Shown piece by piece: positions 25,584-33,797 of a stretch of 64,000 nt of DNA. This DNA is from Dietzia sp032248695 (GTDB lineage Bacteria > Actinomycetota > Actinomycetes > Mycobacteriales > Mycobacteriaceae), in the NCBI RefSeq assembly GCF_032248695.1, contig NZ_JAVHXC010000001.1:434001-498000 (forward strand), in the 5' to 3' direction. The notes below the pieces were generated by a model that saw nothing but the letters and a program-made list of their open reading frames with translations, was not told the origin of the DNA and ran no database searches. A program made the translations under genes and the position numbers. How positions within the stretch are numbered: the stretch's first letter is position 1; each line of letters begins with the position of its first letter.

Positions 25584-26426
25584 TCAGCCCCGTCGGTGCC
25601 GGCCGGAACGGCGGGCCCGGCGCGCGAAGTAGCGGCCGTCGATCGGGTCGACCGTGATCGACTGGGCGAACGCGCGGCTGAGGTTCTCGGAGGTGATGAC
25701 GTCCTCGATGAGCCCCATCGCCGTCACCTCCCCCTCCGCCAGCAGCATCGCGTGGGTGAAGCCCGGGGGGATCTCCTCGACGTGGTGGGTCACCAGCACC
25801 GTCGCGGGGGCGTCCGGGTCCATGGCCATGTCCCCGAGCCGGGCCACCAGGTCCTCGCGCCCGCCGAGGTCCAACCCGGCGCCGGGCTCGTCGAGCAGCA
25901 GCAGTTCGGGGTCGGTCATCATCGCGCGGGCGATGAGGACCCGCTTGCGCTCGCCCTCCGACAGGGTGCCCCACGTCCGCTCCGCGAGATGCTCGGCCCC
26001 GATCGACTCGAGCGTGTCGGCCGCCCGCTCGAAGTCCTGCTCGTCGTACCTCTCCCGCCAGCGGCCCAGGACCGCGTACCCGGCCGAGATGACCAGGTCG
26101 CTGACCACCTCGTCACCGGGGATCCGACCCGCCACCGCGACCGAGGACAGCCCCACCCGGCTGCGCAGCTCGGTCACCTCCGTGTGTCCGAGCTGCTCGC
26201 CCAGGATGACGGCGGTGCCGGTGCTGGGGTACTCCAGCGCCGAGGCGATGCGCAGCAGCGAGGTCTTGCCCGCGCCGTTGGGGCCGAGCACCACCCACCT
26301 CTCGTCCAGCTCGACCTGCCAGGTCAGGGGCCCGACGAGGGTGTTGCCGTCGCGCCGGAGCGAGACGTCACGCAGGTCGAGGACGAGGTCGGGGTCGGTG
26401 TCGATCACGGTGCTCACGACCCCCAT
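25584..26426 (-). CDS. ABC transporter ATP-binding protein (Rv3041c-like)
   Basis: A 280-residue ABC ATPase. Walker A is GPNGAGKTS (about residue 48), the ABC signature is TLSEGERKR, Walker B is LLLLDEPGAGLD and the H-loop is LVTHHVEE. No permease gene is adjacent, so it either works with a permease elsewhere or is a soluble ModF/PhnK-like ATPase. ATG 26426 starts the frame; GTG 26417, three codons in, is an alternative. It heads the three-gene unit with NUDIX and methyltransferase, and is divergent from glgE across a 156-bp gap. Confidence 0.88.
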   Translation of the reverse strand: MGVVSTVIDTDPDLVLDLRDVSLRRDGNTLVGPLTWQVELDERWVVLGPNGAGKTSLLRIASALEYPSTGTAVILGEQLGHTEVTELRSRVGLSSVAVAGRIPGDEVVSDLVISAGYAVLGRWRERYDEQDFERAADTLESIGAEHLAERTWGTLSEGERKRVLIARAMMTDPELLLLDEPGAGLDLGGREDLVARLGDMAMDPDAPATVLVTHHVEEIPPGFTHAMLLAEGEVTAMGLIEDVITSENLSRAFAQSITVDPIDGRYFARRARRSGRHRRG

Positions 26427-26517
26427 CTAACCGGGTCCGGCCGTGACGGGTGGTGAGGAACACGGCTCGCGCCGGTGAACCGGAGCTGACCGCCCTGAAG
26501 GATCGGCCCGACTTCGC

Positions 26518-26523
26518 TAGCGT
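26518..26523 (+). promoter_or_regulatory. -10 element for glgE-glgB
   Basis: TAGCGT with CTGAAG (26495-26500) 17 bp upstream as a weak -35. The transcript would have a leader of about 50 nt ending in the AAAAGGAG Shine-Dalgarno of glgE. Confidence 0.4.
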
Positions 26524-26582
26524 CGACGGTGACGGACGTCGCCCACCGCGGCGCCGACGCGCAGCCGAAAAGGAGCACCGAC

Positions 26583-28601
26583 GTGAACGACCGTCTTGCC
26601 ATCGACGAGGTCCGTCCTCTCGTCTCCTGCGGGAGGTTCCCGTCGAAATCCGTGGTCGGCGAGATCCTGCCGATCTCCGCCACCGTCTGGCGGGAGGGTC
26701 ACGACGCCCTGTCCGCCAGCCTCGTGGTCCGCCGGCCCGGCGGCCTCTCCTCGCGCACCACCATGACCCCCGGGACCGAGCCCGACACCGTCCACGCCCT
26801 GCTGCCCACCGACGTGGCCGGGATGTGGTCGTTCCGCGTCGAGGCGTGGTCGGACCCGTTCGCCACCTGGCACAGCGGTATCACCAAGAAGATGGCCGCC
26901 GGGCAGGACGCCGACGTGCTGGGCAACGAGTTCGAGGTCGGCGCGCGCGTGCTCGACCTCGCCGTCACCCGCGCCACCACCGCGGGCGAGGCCGCCCGCG
27001 CCGAGCTGCTCGCCGCGGCCGCCGCCGCCCTGCGCGGTGAGGGCGACGCCGCGACCCGCACCGAGCGGGCGCTGTCCCCGGAGGTCGCGGAGGCCCTCGC
27101 CGCCGACCCCGTGCGGGAGCTCGTCACCGTCGGCCGGACGCACCGCGTGTGGGTCGATCGACGCGAGGCCCAGTTCAGCTCGTGGTACGAGTTCTTCCCC
27201 CGCTCCACCGGCGGCTGGGACGAGCAGGGCCGGCCGGTCCACGGCACCTTCACCACCTCCCGGGCCTACGTCGACCACGCCGCCGACCTCGGGTTCGACG
27301 TGGTGTACCTGCCGCCCGTCCACCCCATCGGCGAGATCAACCGCAAGGGCCGCAACAACACGCTGACCCCCGGGCCGGGCGACGTCGGGTCCCCGTGGGC
27401 CATCGGCTCGCGCGACGGCGGTCACGACGCCGTCCACCCGGCGCTGGGCACGATCGAGGACTTCCGCGGGCTCGTGGAGTACGCCGGCGAGCGCGGCGTC
27501 GAGATCGCGCTCGACCTCGCACTGCAGTGCGCCCCCGACCACCCCTGGGCCGCCGAGCACCCCGAGTGGTTCACCGTCCTGCCCGACGGGCACATCGCCT
27601 ACGCCGAGAACCCGCCCAAGAAGTACCAGGACATCTACCCGATCAACTTCGACACGGACCCCGAGGGCATCTACGCCGAGGTGTTGCGGGTGGTCCGTCA
27701 CTGGACGGCGCTGGGCGTGCGCATCTTCCGCGTGGACAACCCCCACACCAAGCCCGCCGACTTCTGGAACCGGCTCATCAGCGAGGTCAAGCGTACCGAG
27801 CCCGACGTGCTGTTCCTCGCCGAGGCGTTCACCCGCCCGGCGCGGCTGTTCGGGCTGGCCAAGCGCGGCTTCTCGCAGTCGTACACCTACTTCACCTGGA
27901 AGACGACCAAGGCGGAGCTGGTCGAGTTCTGCGAGCAGCTGCTGGCCCACGTCGACGAGGCGCGGCCCAACATGTTCACCAACACCCCGGACATCCTGCA
28001 CGAGTCACTCCAGCGCGGGGGCCCGGCGATGTTCGCGATCCGGGCCACCCTCGCCGCGACCCTCTCCCCCGCCTGGGGCGTCTACTCCGGGTTCGAGCTC
28101 TACGAGTGGCAGCCCGTCGCCGACGGGAGCGAGGAGTACCTCGACTCGGAGAAGTACGAGCTCCGTCCCCGCGACTTCGCCGCCGCCGAGGCCGCCGGCC
28201 AGTCCCTCGCCCCGTGGCTGCGCACCCTCAACCGGGTCCGCCGCGCGCACCCCGCGCTCCAGCAGCTGCGCACGCTGCGCTTCCACGACGTGGACAACGA
28301 CCAGATCATCGCCTATTCCAAGATCGACCCCGCCACCGGCGACACCGTCCTGACGGTGGTGACCCTCGACTCCCACGGCGCCCAAGAGGGCACCCTTCAC
28401 CTGGACATGGCGGCGTTGGGATACGACGACGACGCCCGGTTCAGCGTGCGCGACGAGGTGACGGGCGGCGAGTTCCACTGGGGGTCCAGCAACTACGTCC
28501 GGCTCGAGCCGTGGTCCGCGGTCGCGCACATCGTCTCGATCCCACCCTGCTCGCAAGCACGTAGGGTCGAACTGTCCTACCGAACGCACACCGTGGATTG
28601 A
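26583..28601 (+). CDS. glgE: Alpha-1,4-glucan:maltose-1-phosphate maltosyltransferase
   Basis: Extends alpha-1,4-glucan with maltosyl units from maltose 1-phosphate (GlgE pathway, family GH13_3) in the cytoplasm. The 672 residues run from an N-terminal beta domain to the (beta/alpha)8 barrel. The catalytic nucleophile Asp is in IFRVDNPHTKP, the acid/base Glu in FLAEAFTRP, and the third Asp lies near TNTPDILHE. GTG 26583 is chosen because AAAAGGAG ends 7 nt upstream; a GTG at 26529 lies in frame but too close to the -10 box. M. tuberculosis GlgE is about 700 aa. glgB follows 11 bp downstream. Confidence 0.95.
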   Translation: MNDRLAIDEVRPLVSCGRFPSKSVVGEILPISATVWREGHDALSASLVVRRPGGLSSRTTMTPGTEPDTVHALLPTDVAGMWSFRVEAWSDPFATWHSGITKKMAAGQDADVLGNEFEVGARVLDLAVTRATTAGEAARAELLAAAAAALRGEGDAATRTERALSPEVAEALAADPVRELVTVGRTHRVWVDRREAQFSSWYEFFPRSTGGWDEQGRPVHGTFTTSRAYVDHAADLGFDVVYLPPVHPIGEINRKGRNNTLTPGPGDVGSPWAIGSRDGGHDAVHPALGTIEDFRGLVEYAGERGVEIALDLALQCAPDHPWAAEHPEWFTVLPDGHIAYAENPPKKYQDIYPINFDTDPEGIYAEVLRVVRHWTALGVRIFRVDNPHTKPADFWNRLISEVKRTEPDVLFLAEAFTRPARLFGLAKRGFSQSYTYFTWKTTKAELVEFCEQLLAHVDEARPNMFTNTPDILHESLQRGGPAMFAIRATLAATLSPAWGVYSGFELYEWQPVADGSEEYLDSEKYELRPRDFAAAEAAGQSLAPWLRTLNRVRRAHPALQQLRTLRFHDVDNDQIIAYSKIDPATGDTVLTVVTLDSHGAQEGTLHLDMAALGYDDDARFSVRDEVTGGEFHWGSSNYVRLEPWSAVAHIVSIPPCSQARRVELSYRTHTVD

Positions 28602-28612
28602 GGCTCACGACC

Positions 28613-30919
28613 ATGGGAAAGCACAAGAAGAAGGACCCCGCCGCCGCCCGGACAGGGAAGCTGACGACCTCGTCGTCGTCACCATCGGCGCGCGCGACGC
28701 CGCCGGCCGCGCCTCCCGCGCCGGCCGCCCCGTCGGGCCCCACCCCGCTCACCGGGGAGGTCCTCGGCCGCCTCCGCGCGGGCACCCACCACGATCCCCA
28801 CTCGGTCTACGGCGCGCACCGCGACGGCGCCGGCTCGGTCGTGCGCACCGTGCAGCCCGGCGCGGTGACCGTCGAGATCGACCTCGGCGACCGGACCGTA
28901 CCCATGGAGCCCGTCGGCGACGGACTGTTCCACGCCGCGCTGCCCGACGCCGACGTCCCCGACTACCGCTACCGCGTCGCCTACGCGGACGGCCACACCC
29001 GCACCGTCGCCGACGGCTACCGCTTCCTGCCCACCCTCGGCGAGGTCGACCTGCACCTCATCGGCGAGGGCCGCCACGAACGACTCTGGGACGTCCTCGG
29101 CGCCCACGTCCGCACCTACGACACCCCCCGCGGCCCCGTCACCGGGACGTCCTTCGCGGTGTGGGCCCCCAACGCGCGCGGCATCAGCGTCGTCGGCGAC
29201 TTCTGCGGGTGGAACCCCGTCGCCCTGCCCATGCGCTCGATCGGCTCCTCCGGCGTGTGGGAGCTGTTCGTCCCGGGCGTGGGCGACGGCGCCGTCTACA
29301 AGTATTGCGTGCGCGGCGCCGACGGCCGCACCGTCGACCACGCCGACCCGCTGGCCGTGGCCACCGAGGTGCCCCCCGCCACCGGGTCGAAGGTGTTCAC
29401 GTCCGGTTACGAGTGGGACGACGACGAGTGGATCGCCGCCCGGGCGACCCGCGACCACTCGCGCTCCCCCATGACCGTCCTCGAGGTCCACGTCGGCTCG
29501 TGGCGCCCCGGGCTCTCCTACCGCGAGTTCGCGCACCAGCTCGCCGAGCACGTGCTCGACACCGGGTTCACCCACGTGGAGCTCATGCCCGTCGCCGAGC
29601 ACCCGTTCGGCGGATCGTGGGGGTACCAGGTGTCGGGCTACTTCGCCCCCACCAGCCGGTTCGGCTCCCCGGACGACCTGCGCTACGTGATCGACCACCT
29701 GCACTCGCACGGCATCGGGGTGCTCGTGGACTGGGTGCCCGCGCACTTCCCCAAGGACGAGTGGTCCCTCGGCCGGTTCGACGGCACCCCGCTCTACGAG
29801 CACGGCGACCCGCGACGCGGCGAGCAGCCCGACTGGGGCACCTTCGTGTTCGACTTCGGCCGCCGCGAGGTCCGCAACTTCCTCGTCGCCAACGCCCTGT
29901 ACTGGGCCGAGGAGTTCCACGTCGACGGGCTCCGCGTGGACGCCGTCGCCTCGATGCTCTACCTCGACTACTCCCGCGAGGACGGCCAGTGGACCCCCAA
30001 CGTCCACGGCGGCCGCGAGAACCTCGAGGCGATCTCCTTCCTCCAGGAGGTCAACGCCACCCTGCACCGAAAGCACCCCGGCGTCCTCACCGTGGCCGAG
30101 GAGTCCACCTCCTGGGGCGGTGTCACGGCGCCCACCTACACCGGCGGCCTCGGCTTCTCCATGAAGTGGAACATGGGCTGGATGAACGACACCCTGCGCT
30201 ACGTCGGGCTCGACCCGATCTACCGCGGGTACCACCACGGCGAGATCACGTTCTCCATGATGTACGCGTGGAGCGAGCGGTTCGTCCTCCCGCTCAGCCA
30301 CGACGAGGTCGTCCACGGCAAGGGCTCCATGTGGGAGCGCATGCCCGGCTCCTCGTGGGACCGCGCCGCCGGGATCCGCAGCCTCTACGCCTACATGTGG
30401 GCCCACCCGGGCAAGAAGCTGCTCTTCCAGGGGCTGGAGTTCGGGCAGACCACCGAGTGGGACGCCGAACGCGGCGTCGCGTGGGACGACCTCGAGGGCT
30501 GGGAGGGCGAGTATCACCGCGGCATCCGGGACTGCGTGCGTGATCTCAACGCCCGCTACGCGGAGAACCCCGCGCTGTGGGCGCTGGACGACGACCCGTC
30601 GGGCTTCTCCTGGATCGACGCGAACGACTCCGAGCACAACACACTGTCGTTCCTGCGCACCGACCACGCGGGCAACACCCTCGCCTGCGTCGTGAACTTC
30701 TCCGGTGCCCCGCTCGGGGACTACCGCATCGGCCTGCCCGAGGCCGGGTACTGGGAGGAGATCCTCAACACCGATGCGGGCGCGTACGAGGGCTCGGGAG
30801 CCGGGAACCTCGGCGGGGTCGAGGCCGAGCAGATCGCCCACCACGGTCGTCCCTACTCCGCCGCGATCACCGTGGGCTCCCGCGCCACCGTGTGGTTCCG
30901 CCACACCCCGGCCGGATAG
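28613..30919 (+). CDS. glgB: 1,4-alpha-glucan branching enzyme
   Basis: Introduces alpha-1,6 branches into the linear glucan made by GlgE. The 768 residues begin with a Lys-rich then Ala/Pro-rich low-complexity stretch of about 45 residues before the first beta domain. A second N-terminal CBM48 domain has GTSFAVWAPNARGISVVGDF. The GH13_9 barrel has the catalytic Asp in HVDGLRVDAVASMLYLDYSR, Glu in VAEESTSW and Asp in LPLSHDEVVHGKGS. ATG 28613 lies 11 bp after glgE, so the two are co-transcribed as in M. tuberculosis Rv1327c-Rv1326c. Confidence 0.96.
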   Translation: MGKHKKKDPAAARTGKLTTSSSSPSARATPPAAPPAPAAPSGPTPLTGEVLGRLRAGTHHDPHSVYGAHRDGAGSVVRTVQPGAVTVEIDLGDRTVPMEPVGDGLFHAALPDADVPDYRYRVAYADGHTRTVADGYRFLPTLGEVDLHLIGEGRHERLWDVLGAHVRTYDTPRGPVTGTSFAVWAPNARGISVVGDFCGWNPVALPMRSIGSSGVWELFVPGVGDGAVYKYCVRGADGRTVDHADPLAVATEVPPATGSKVFTSGYEWDDDEWIAARATRDHSRSPMTVLEVHVGSWRPGLSYREFAHQLAEHVLDTGFTHVELMPVAEHPFGGSWGYQVSGYFAPTSRFGSPDDLRYVIDHLHSHGIGVLVDWVPAHFPKDEWSLGRFDGTPLYEHGDPRRGEQPDWGTFVFDFGRREVRNFLVANALYWAEEFHVDGLRVDAVASMLYLDYSREDGQWTPNVHGGRENLEAISFLQEVNATLHRKHPGVLTVAEESTSWGGVTAPTYTGGLGFSMKWNMGWMNDTLRYVGLDPIYRGYHHGEITFSMMYAWSERFVLPLSHDEVVHGKGSMWERMPGSSWDRAAGIRSLYAYMWAHPGKKLLFQGLEFGQTTEWDAERGVAWDDLEGWEGEYHRGIRDCVRDLNARYAENPALWALDDDPSGFSWIDANDSEHNTLSFLRTDHAGNTLACVVNFSGAPLGDYRIGLPEAGYWEEILNTDAGAYEGSGAGNLGGVEAEQIAHHGRPYSAAITVGSRATVWFRHTPAG

Positions 30920-30930
30920 CGACGAGCCGT

Positions 30931-30960
30931 CGACCGCCCCCGTGGAGCGCGGGGCGGTCG
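30931..30960 (+). terminator. Hairpin just after glgB
   Basis: CGACCGCCCC (30931-30940) pairs with GGGGCGGTCG (30951-30960) over a 10-nt loop, 11 bp after the glgB stop. Confidence 0.6.
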
Positions 30961-30973
30961 GCGGCGACACACG

Positions 30974-31022
30974 GGGACCCCGGGGGGGGGCGGAGCCGGA
31001 GACGCGCGCCCCCCGGGGTCCC
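30974..31022. terminator. GC-rich bidirectional hairpin between glgB and the thioredoxin gene
   Basis: GGGACCCCGGGGGG (30974-30987) pairs with CCCCCCGGGGTCCC (31009-31022), a 14-bp perfect stem. It ends 4 bp from the stop of the convergent thioredoxin-like gene and contains a run of nine G on the plus strand. Confidence 0.65.
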
Positions 31023-31026
31023 GTTC

Positions 31027-31980
31027 TCAGTACAGGGCGCTCGCCAGGTCGCGCCGCGCGGCCAGCACGCGCGGGTCGTCCACCGGCAGCGCCTCGAGCA
31101 CCTCGAGCAGCCGCGCCCGCAGGGTGGCCCGGTCGTCGCCGGCCGTGACGCGGATCGCGTCGACCAGAGCCGAGAACGCGGTCTCGTACTCCCCCGCGAC
31201 CAGCGCAGCGTCGGCGGCGCGCAGCGCCACGGCAACCGTGCCCTCGTCCGTCCCGGGGTCCCCCGCGGCGTCCGCGACCCGGCGGGCCGCCTGTACGTAC
31301 CGCAGCGCCTCGACGAGGGAGTGATCGCCCGGGCGCGCGTCCACGAGCGCGGTGAAGCGTTCCTCGGCGGTCGCGAGATCGCCCTCGGCCAACGCCTCCT
31401 CCGCGGCGTCCCGCTCGGGATCGGCCGCCTCCGCAGGATCGGTCTCCCCGGCGTCCGGCGCCGGGCCGCTGAGTTTGCCCTCGGTCGCCCGGAGCACCGC
31501 CGCGAGCCACTGACGCAGCGCGTCCTCCGGCTGCTCGCCCTCGAAGTCGGCCAGCGGCCGGCCGGCCGCCACGGCGTACACCGTCGGTACCGCCCGGGCC
31601 TGGAGGGCCTGCGCGATCCCCGGGGCCACGTCGACGTCCACCGTCGCGTGGACCCACTGGCCACCGGCCTCCTCGGCCAGCGCCGCCAGCGTCGCCGTCA
31701 GCGCGGTGGGCGCCCGCTGGGACACCAGCTCGAGGATCACCGGCACCTGGGTGGACCGGACGAGCACCTCCTGCTCGAAGGAGGCCTCGTCCACGTCCAC
31801 CCGGACCGGCGATCCCCCGGCCTGCGGCGCGCCGCCCGGGCCCGGGGCGCGACCCGCGGGGGTCGCGTCCCGGCGGGTCTCGGCCCGCTTCTTCAGGCCG
31901 GAGAGATCGACGGCGCCGGCGAGCGACGCCGCGAGCTTCTGCTCGGCGGCGGACGGGGGTCGGTTACCTGGTCTCGTCAC
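31027..31980 (-). CDS. CnoX/YbbN-type thioredoxin-TPR protein lacking cysteines
   Basis: A 317-residue protein. The N-terminal ~60 residues are charged and disordered, the thioredoxin fold spans about 65-165, and the C-terminal half is TPR-like helices (EEALAEGDLATAEERFTALV). Known of the family: CnoX/YbbN acts as a holdase chaperone that hands clients to GroEL or DnaK. Here the redox site is replaced (LELVSQRAPTALTA in place of WCxxC), and the whole protein contains no Cys, so it cannot act as a disulfide reductase. GTG 31980 is preceded by a CAGGAT box 7 nt up. It follows the thiolase gene by 35 bp, as around M. tuberculosis Rv1324. Confidence 0.85.
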   Translation of the reverse strand: MTRPGNRPPSAAEQKLAASLAGAVDLSGLKKRAETRRDATPAGRAPGPGGAPQAGGSPVRVDVDEASFEQEVLVRSTQVPVILELVSQRAPTALTATLAALAEEAGGQWVHATVDVDVAPGIAQALQARAVPTVYAVAAGRPLADFEGEQPEDALRQWLAAVLRATEGKLSGPAPDAGETDPAEAADPERDAAEEALAEGDLATAEERFTALVDARPGDHSLVEALRYVQAARRVADAAGDPGTDEGTVAVALRAADAALVAGEYETAFSALVDAIRVTAGDDRATLRARLLEVLEALPVDDPRVLAARRDLASALY

Positions 31981-32015
31981 GTATCCGATCCTGCCACGCC
32001 GCGCGGCGGGGGGTG

Positions 32016-33215
32016 TCAGCCGGCCGCGGGCACCCGGATGATCAGGGCGTCACCCTGACCGCCGCCGCCACACAGGGCGGCCGCGCCGAGTCCGCCACCA
32101 CGGCGGGCGAGCTCCAGCGCCAGCGTCAGGACGACGCGGTTACCGGACACGCCGATCGGGTGACCGATCGAGATGGCCCCACCGTTGACGTTGACCTTGT
32201 CCGAGCTCAGCCCCAGCATCCGGGTGGAGTGCAGCCCGACGGAGGCGAACGCCTCGTTGAACTCGAACAGGTCGATGTCGGCGACCTCGATGTCCGCCCG
32301 CTTGCAGGCGTCGAGGACCGCGTCGGCGGGCTGGTGCTGCAGCGTCGAGTCGGGGCCTGCGACCGTGCCGTACCCGACGATCTCCGCCAGGACGGTCCAG
32401 CCCTCGGCCTCGGCGCGGGCGGCGCTGGTCACGATGACCGCGGAGGCGCCGTCGGAGATCTGCGACGACGACCCGGCGGTGATGGTGCCGTCCTTGGCGA
32501 ACGCGGGCTTGAGCTTGGCCATCGACTCGGGCGTGGAGTCGGCGCGCACACCCTCGTCGGTGTCCACGACGGTCTCGCCCTTGCGGCCCTTGACCGTCAC
32601 CGGCACGATCTCGTCGGCGAACCGGCCCTCCGCGGCGGCCGCGGCGGCGCGCTGGTGCGAGACCGCGGCGAACTCGTCCTGGTGCTCACGGGTGATCTCG
32701 AGCTCGACGTTGCGGGCCTCGGTGAGGGCGCCCATCGGCTGGTCCGTCGGCACGTCGTGCAGGCCGTCGAACGCCATGTGGTCCAGGACCTCGATCGAGC
32801 CGTACTTGTAGCCGGCGCGGCTCTTCGGCAGCAGGTGAGGCGCCTGCGACATGGACTCCTGGCCGCCCGCGACGACGACCTCGGAGTGGCCCGAGCGGAT
32901 CGCCTGGTCGGCGAGCGCGATCGCGGTCAGCCCGGACAGGCACATCTTGTTGATGCTCAGCGCGTCGACGTGCTTGGGGATCCCGGCCGCGAGCGAGGCC
33001 TGCCGCGCGGGCATCTGCCCGTTACCGGCGGACAGCACCTGACCCATGATCACCTGGTCGACGGCGTCCGCGGGGACGTTCCCGCGCTCGAGCGCGGCGC
33101 GGATCGCGATGCCGCCCAGCTCCGGCGCGGACAGGGACGACAGGCCCCCCTGCAGGCGGCCGAACGGGGTGCGGGCACCGGAGACGATGACGGTGCGGGT
33201 GGGGTCGGCGGTCAT
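32016..33215 (-). CDS. Acetyl-CoA C-acetyltransferase (thiolase, FadA4-like)
   Basis: Condenses two acetyl-CoA to acetoacetyl-CoA or runs the reverse cleavage. It has 399 residues. The nucleophilic Cys is in INKMCLSGLTAI (about residue 91), NEAFA carries the conserved Asn/Glu, GHPIGVSGNR carries the catalytic His, and CGGGGQGDA carries the second Cys. ATG 33215 has GGAAGG 6 nt upstream. It lies in the same place as M. tuberculosis fadA4 (Rv1323), divergent from methylmalonyl-CoA epimerase, which suggests short-chain and propionate-linked acyl-CoA metabolism. Confidence 0.95.
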   Translation of the reverse strand: MTADPTRTVIVSGARTPFGRLQGGLSSLSAPELGGIAIRAALERGNVPADAVDQVIMGQVLSAGNGQMPARQASLAAGIPKHVDALSINKMCLSGLTAIALADQAIRSGHSEVVVAGGQESMSQAPHLLPKSRAGYKYGSIEVLDHMAFDGLHDVPTDQPMGALTEARNVELEITREHQDEFAAVSHQRAAAAAAEGRFADEIVPVTVKGRKGETVVDTDEGVRADSTPESMAKLKPAFAKDGTITAGSSSQISDGASAVIVTSAARAEAEGWTVLAEIVGYGTVAGPDSTLQHQPADAVLDACKRADIEVADIDLFEFNEAFASVGLHSTRMLGLSSDKVNVNGGAISIGHPIGVSGNRVVLTLALELARRGGGLGAAALCGGGGQGDALIIRVPAAG

Positions 33216-33242
33216 GGGACACCTTCCGATCGAGGGGAAACG

Positions 33243-33248
33243 ACTGTA
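33243..33248 (-). promoter_or_regulatory. -10 element for the thiolase gene
   Basis: TACAGT on the minus strand gives a leader of about 21 nt containing the GGAAGG Shine-Dalgarno (33222-33227). Unlike its divergent neighbour, this gene has a normal leader. Confidence 0.4.
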
Positions 33249-33278
33249 CTGGCCAAACTACCGCGAAGGGGGAACCGA

Positions 33279-33284
33279 TAACGT
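33279..33284 (+). promoter_or_regulatory. -10 element for the epimerase gene (leaderless spacing)
   Basis: TAACGT is followed by 7 nt and then ATG 33292, with no Shine-Dalgarno. Confidence 0.55.
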
Positions 33285-33291
33285 GGCAGGT

Positions 33292-33762
33292 ATGACGACT
33301 ACCCCAAGCGGCCAGCCCCTCCTCCCGTCCGAGCTCGTCGTGGCGATCGACCACGTCGGCGTGGCGGTCCCCGACTTCGACGCCGCCGTGGCCTGGTACC
33401 GCGACAACCTCGGCATGGAGAACCTCCACGAGGAGGTCAACGAGGAGCAGGGCGTCCGAGAGGCCATGCTGGGGTCGCCCGGCCGCCCCGACGGCAGCGC
33501 CCTCCTCCAGGTCCTCGCCCCCCTCGACGAGAGCTCGACCATCGCCAAGTTCATCGACCGCAACGGCCCCGGCATCCAGCAGATGGCGGTCCGGGTGACG
33601 GACATCGACGCGATCACCGAGCACCTCACCGGGCGCGGTGTCCGGGTCCTGTACCCGGCCCCCAAGCGCGGCACGGCGAACTCGCGCATCAACTTCGTCC
33701 ACCCCAAGGACGCGGGCGGTGTGCTCCTCGAGCTGGTCGAGCCCGCCGCCGACCCGCACTAG
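33292..33762 (+). CDS. mce: Methylmalonyl-CoA epimerase
   Basis: Interconverts (2R)- and (2S)-methylmalonyl-CoA so that propionyl-CoA carbon can enter the succinyl-CoA pool. It is a 156-residue VOC-fold protein with two beta-alpha-beta-beta-beta modules. Metal-ligand candidates are His in AIDHVGVAVPD and Glu in GGVLLELVEP. At the third position, where human and Streptomyces enzymes have HH, this one reads GPGIQQMAVRV. VNEEQGVREAMLGSPG and RINFVHPKDAGGV are family signatures. ATG 33292 is chosen over an upstream GTG because of the -10 spacing. It is divergent from the thiolase gene. Confidence 0.9.
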   Translation: MTTTPSGQPLLPSELVVAIDHVGVAVPDFDAAVAWYRDNLGMENLHEEVNEEQGVREAMLGSPGRPDGSALLQVLAPLDESSTIAKFIDRNGPGIQQMAVRVTDIDAITEHLTGRGVRVLYPAPKRGTANSRINFVHPKDAGGVLLELVEPAADPH

Positions 33763-33784
33763 GCGTGGCCGCCCCGCCCGCGGC

Positions 33785-33790
33785 TAGGGT
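33785..33790 (+). promoter_or_regulatory. -10 element for the DivIVA-like gene (leaderless spacing)
   Basis: TAGGGT, 7 nt, ATG 33798: the same arrangement as the preceding epimerase gene, even though the two genes lie close together on one strand. Confidence 0.5.
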
Positions 33791-33797
33791 GGGGCAC

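Noticed and set aside
28679..31657. 992-codon minus-strand frame opposite glgB
   Set aside because: Composed of Gly/Val/Arg runs from the GC bias, it covers two terminator hairpins and glgB.
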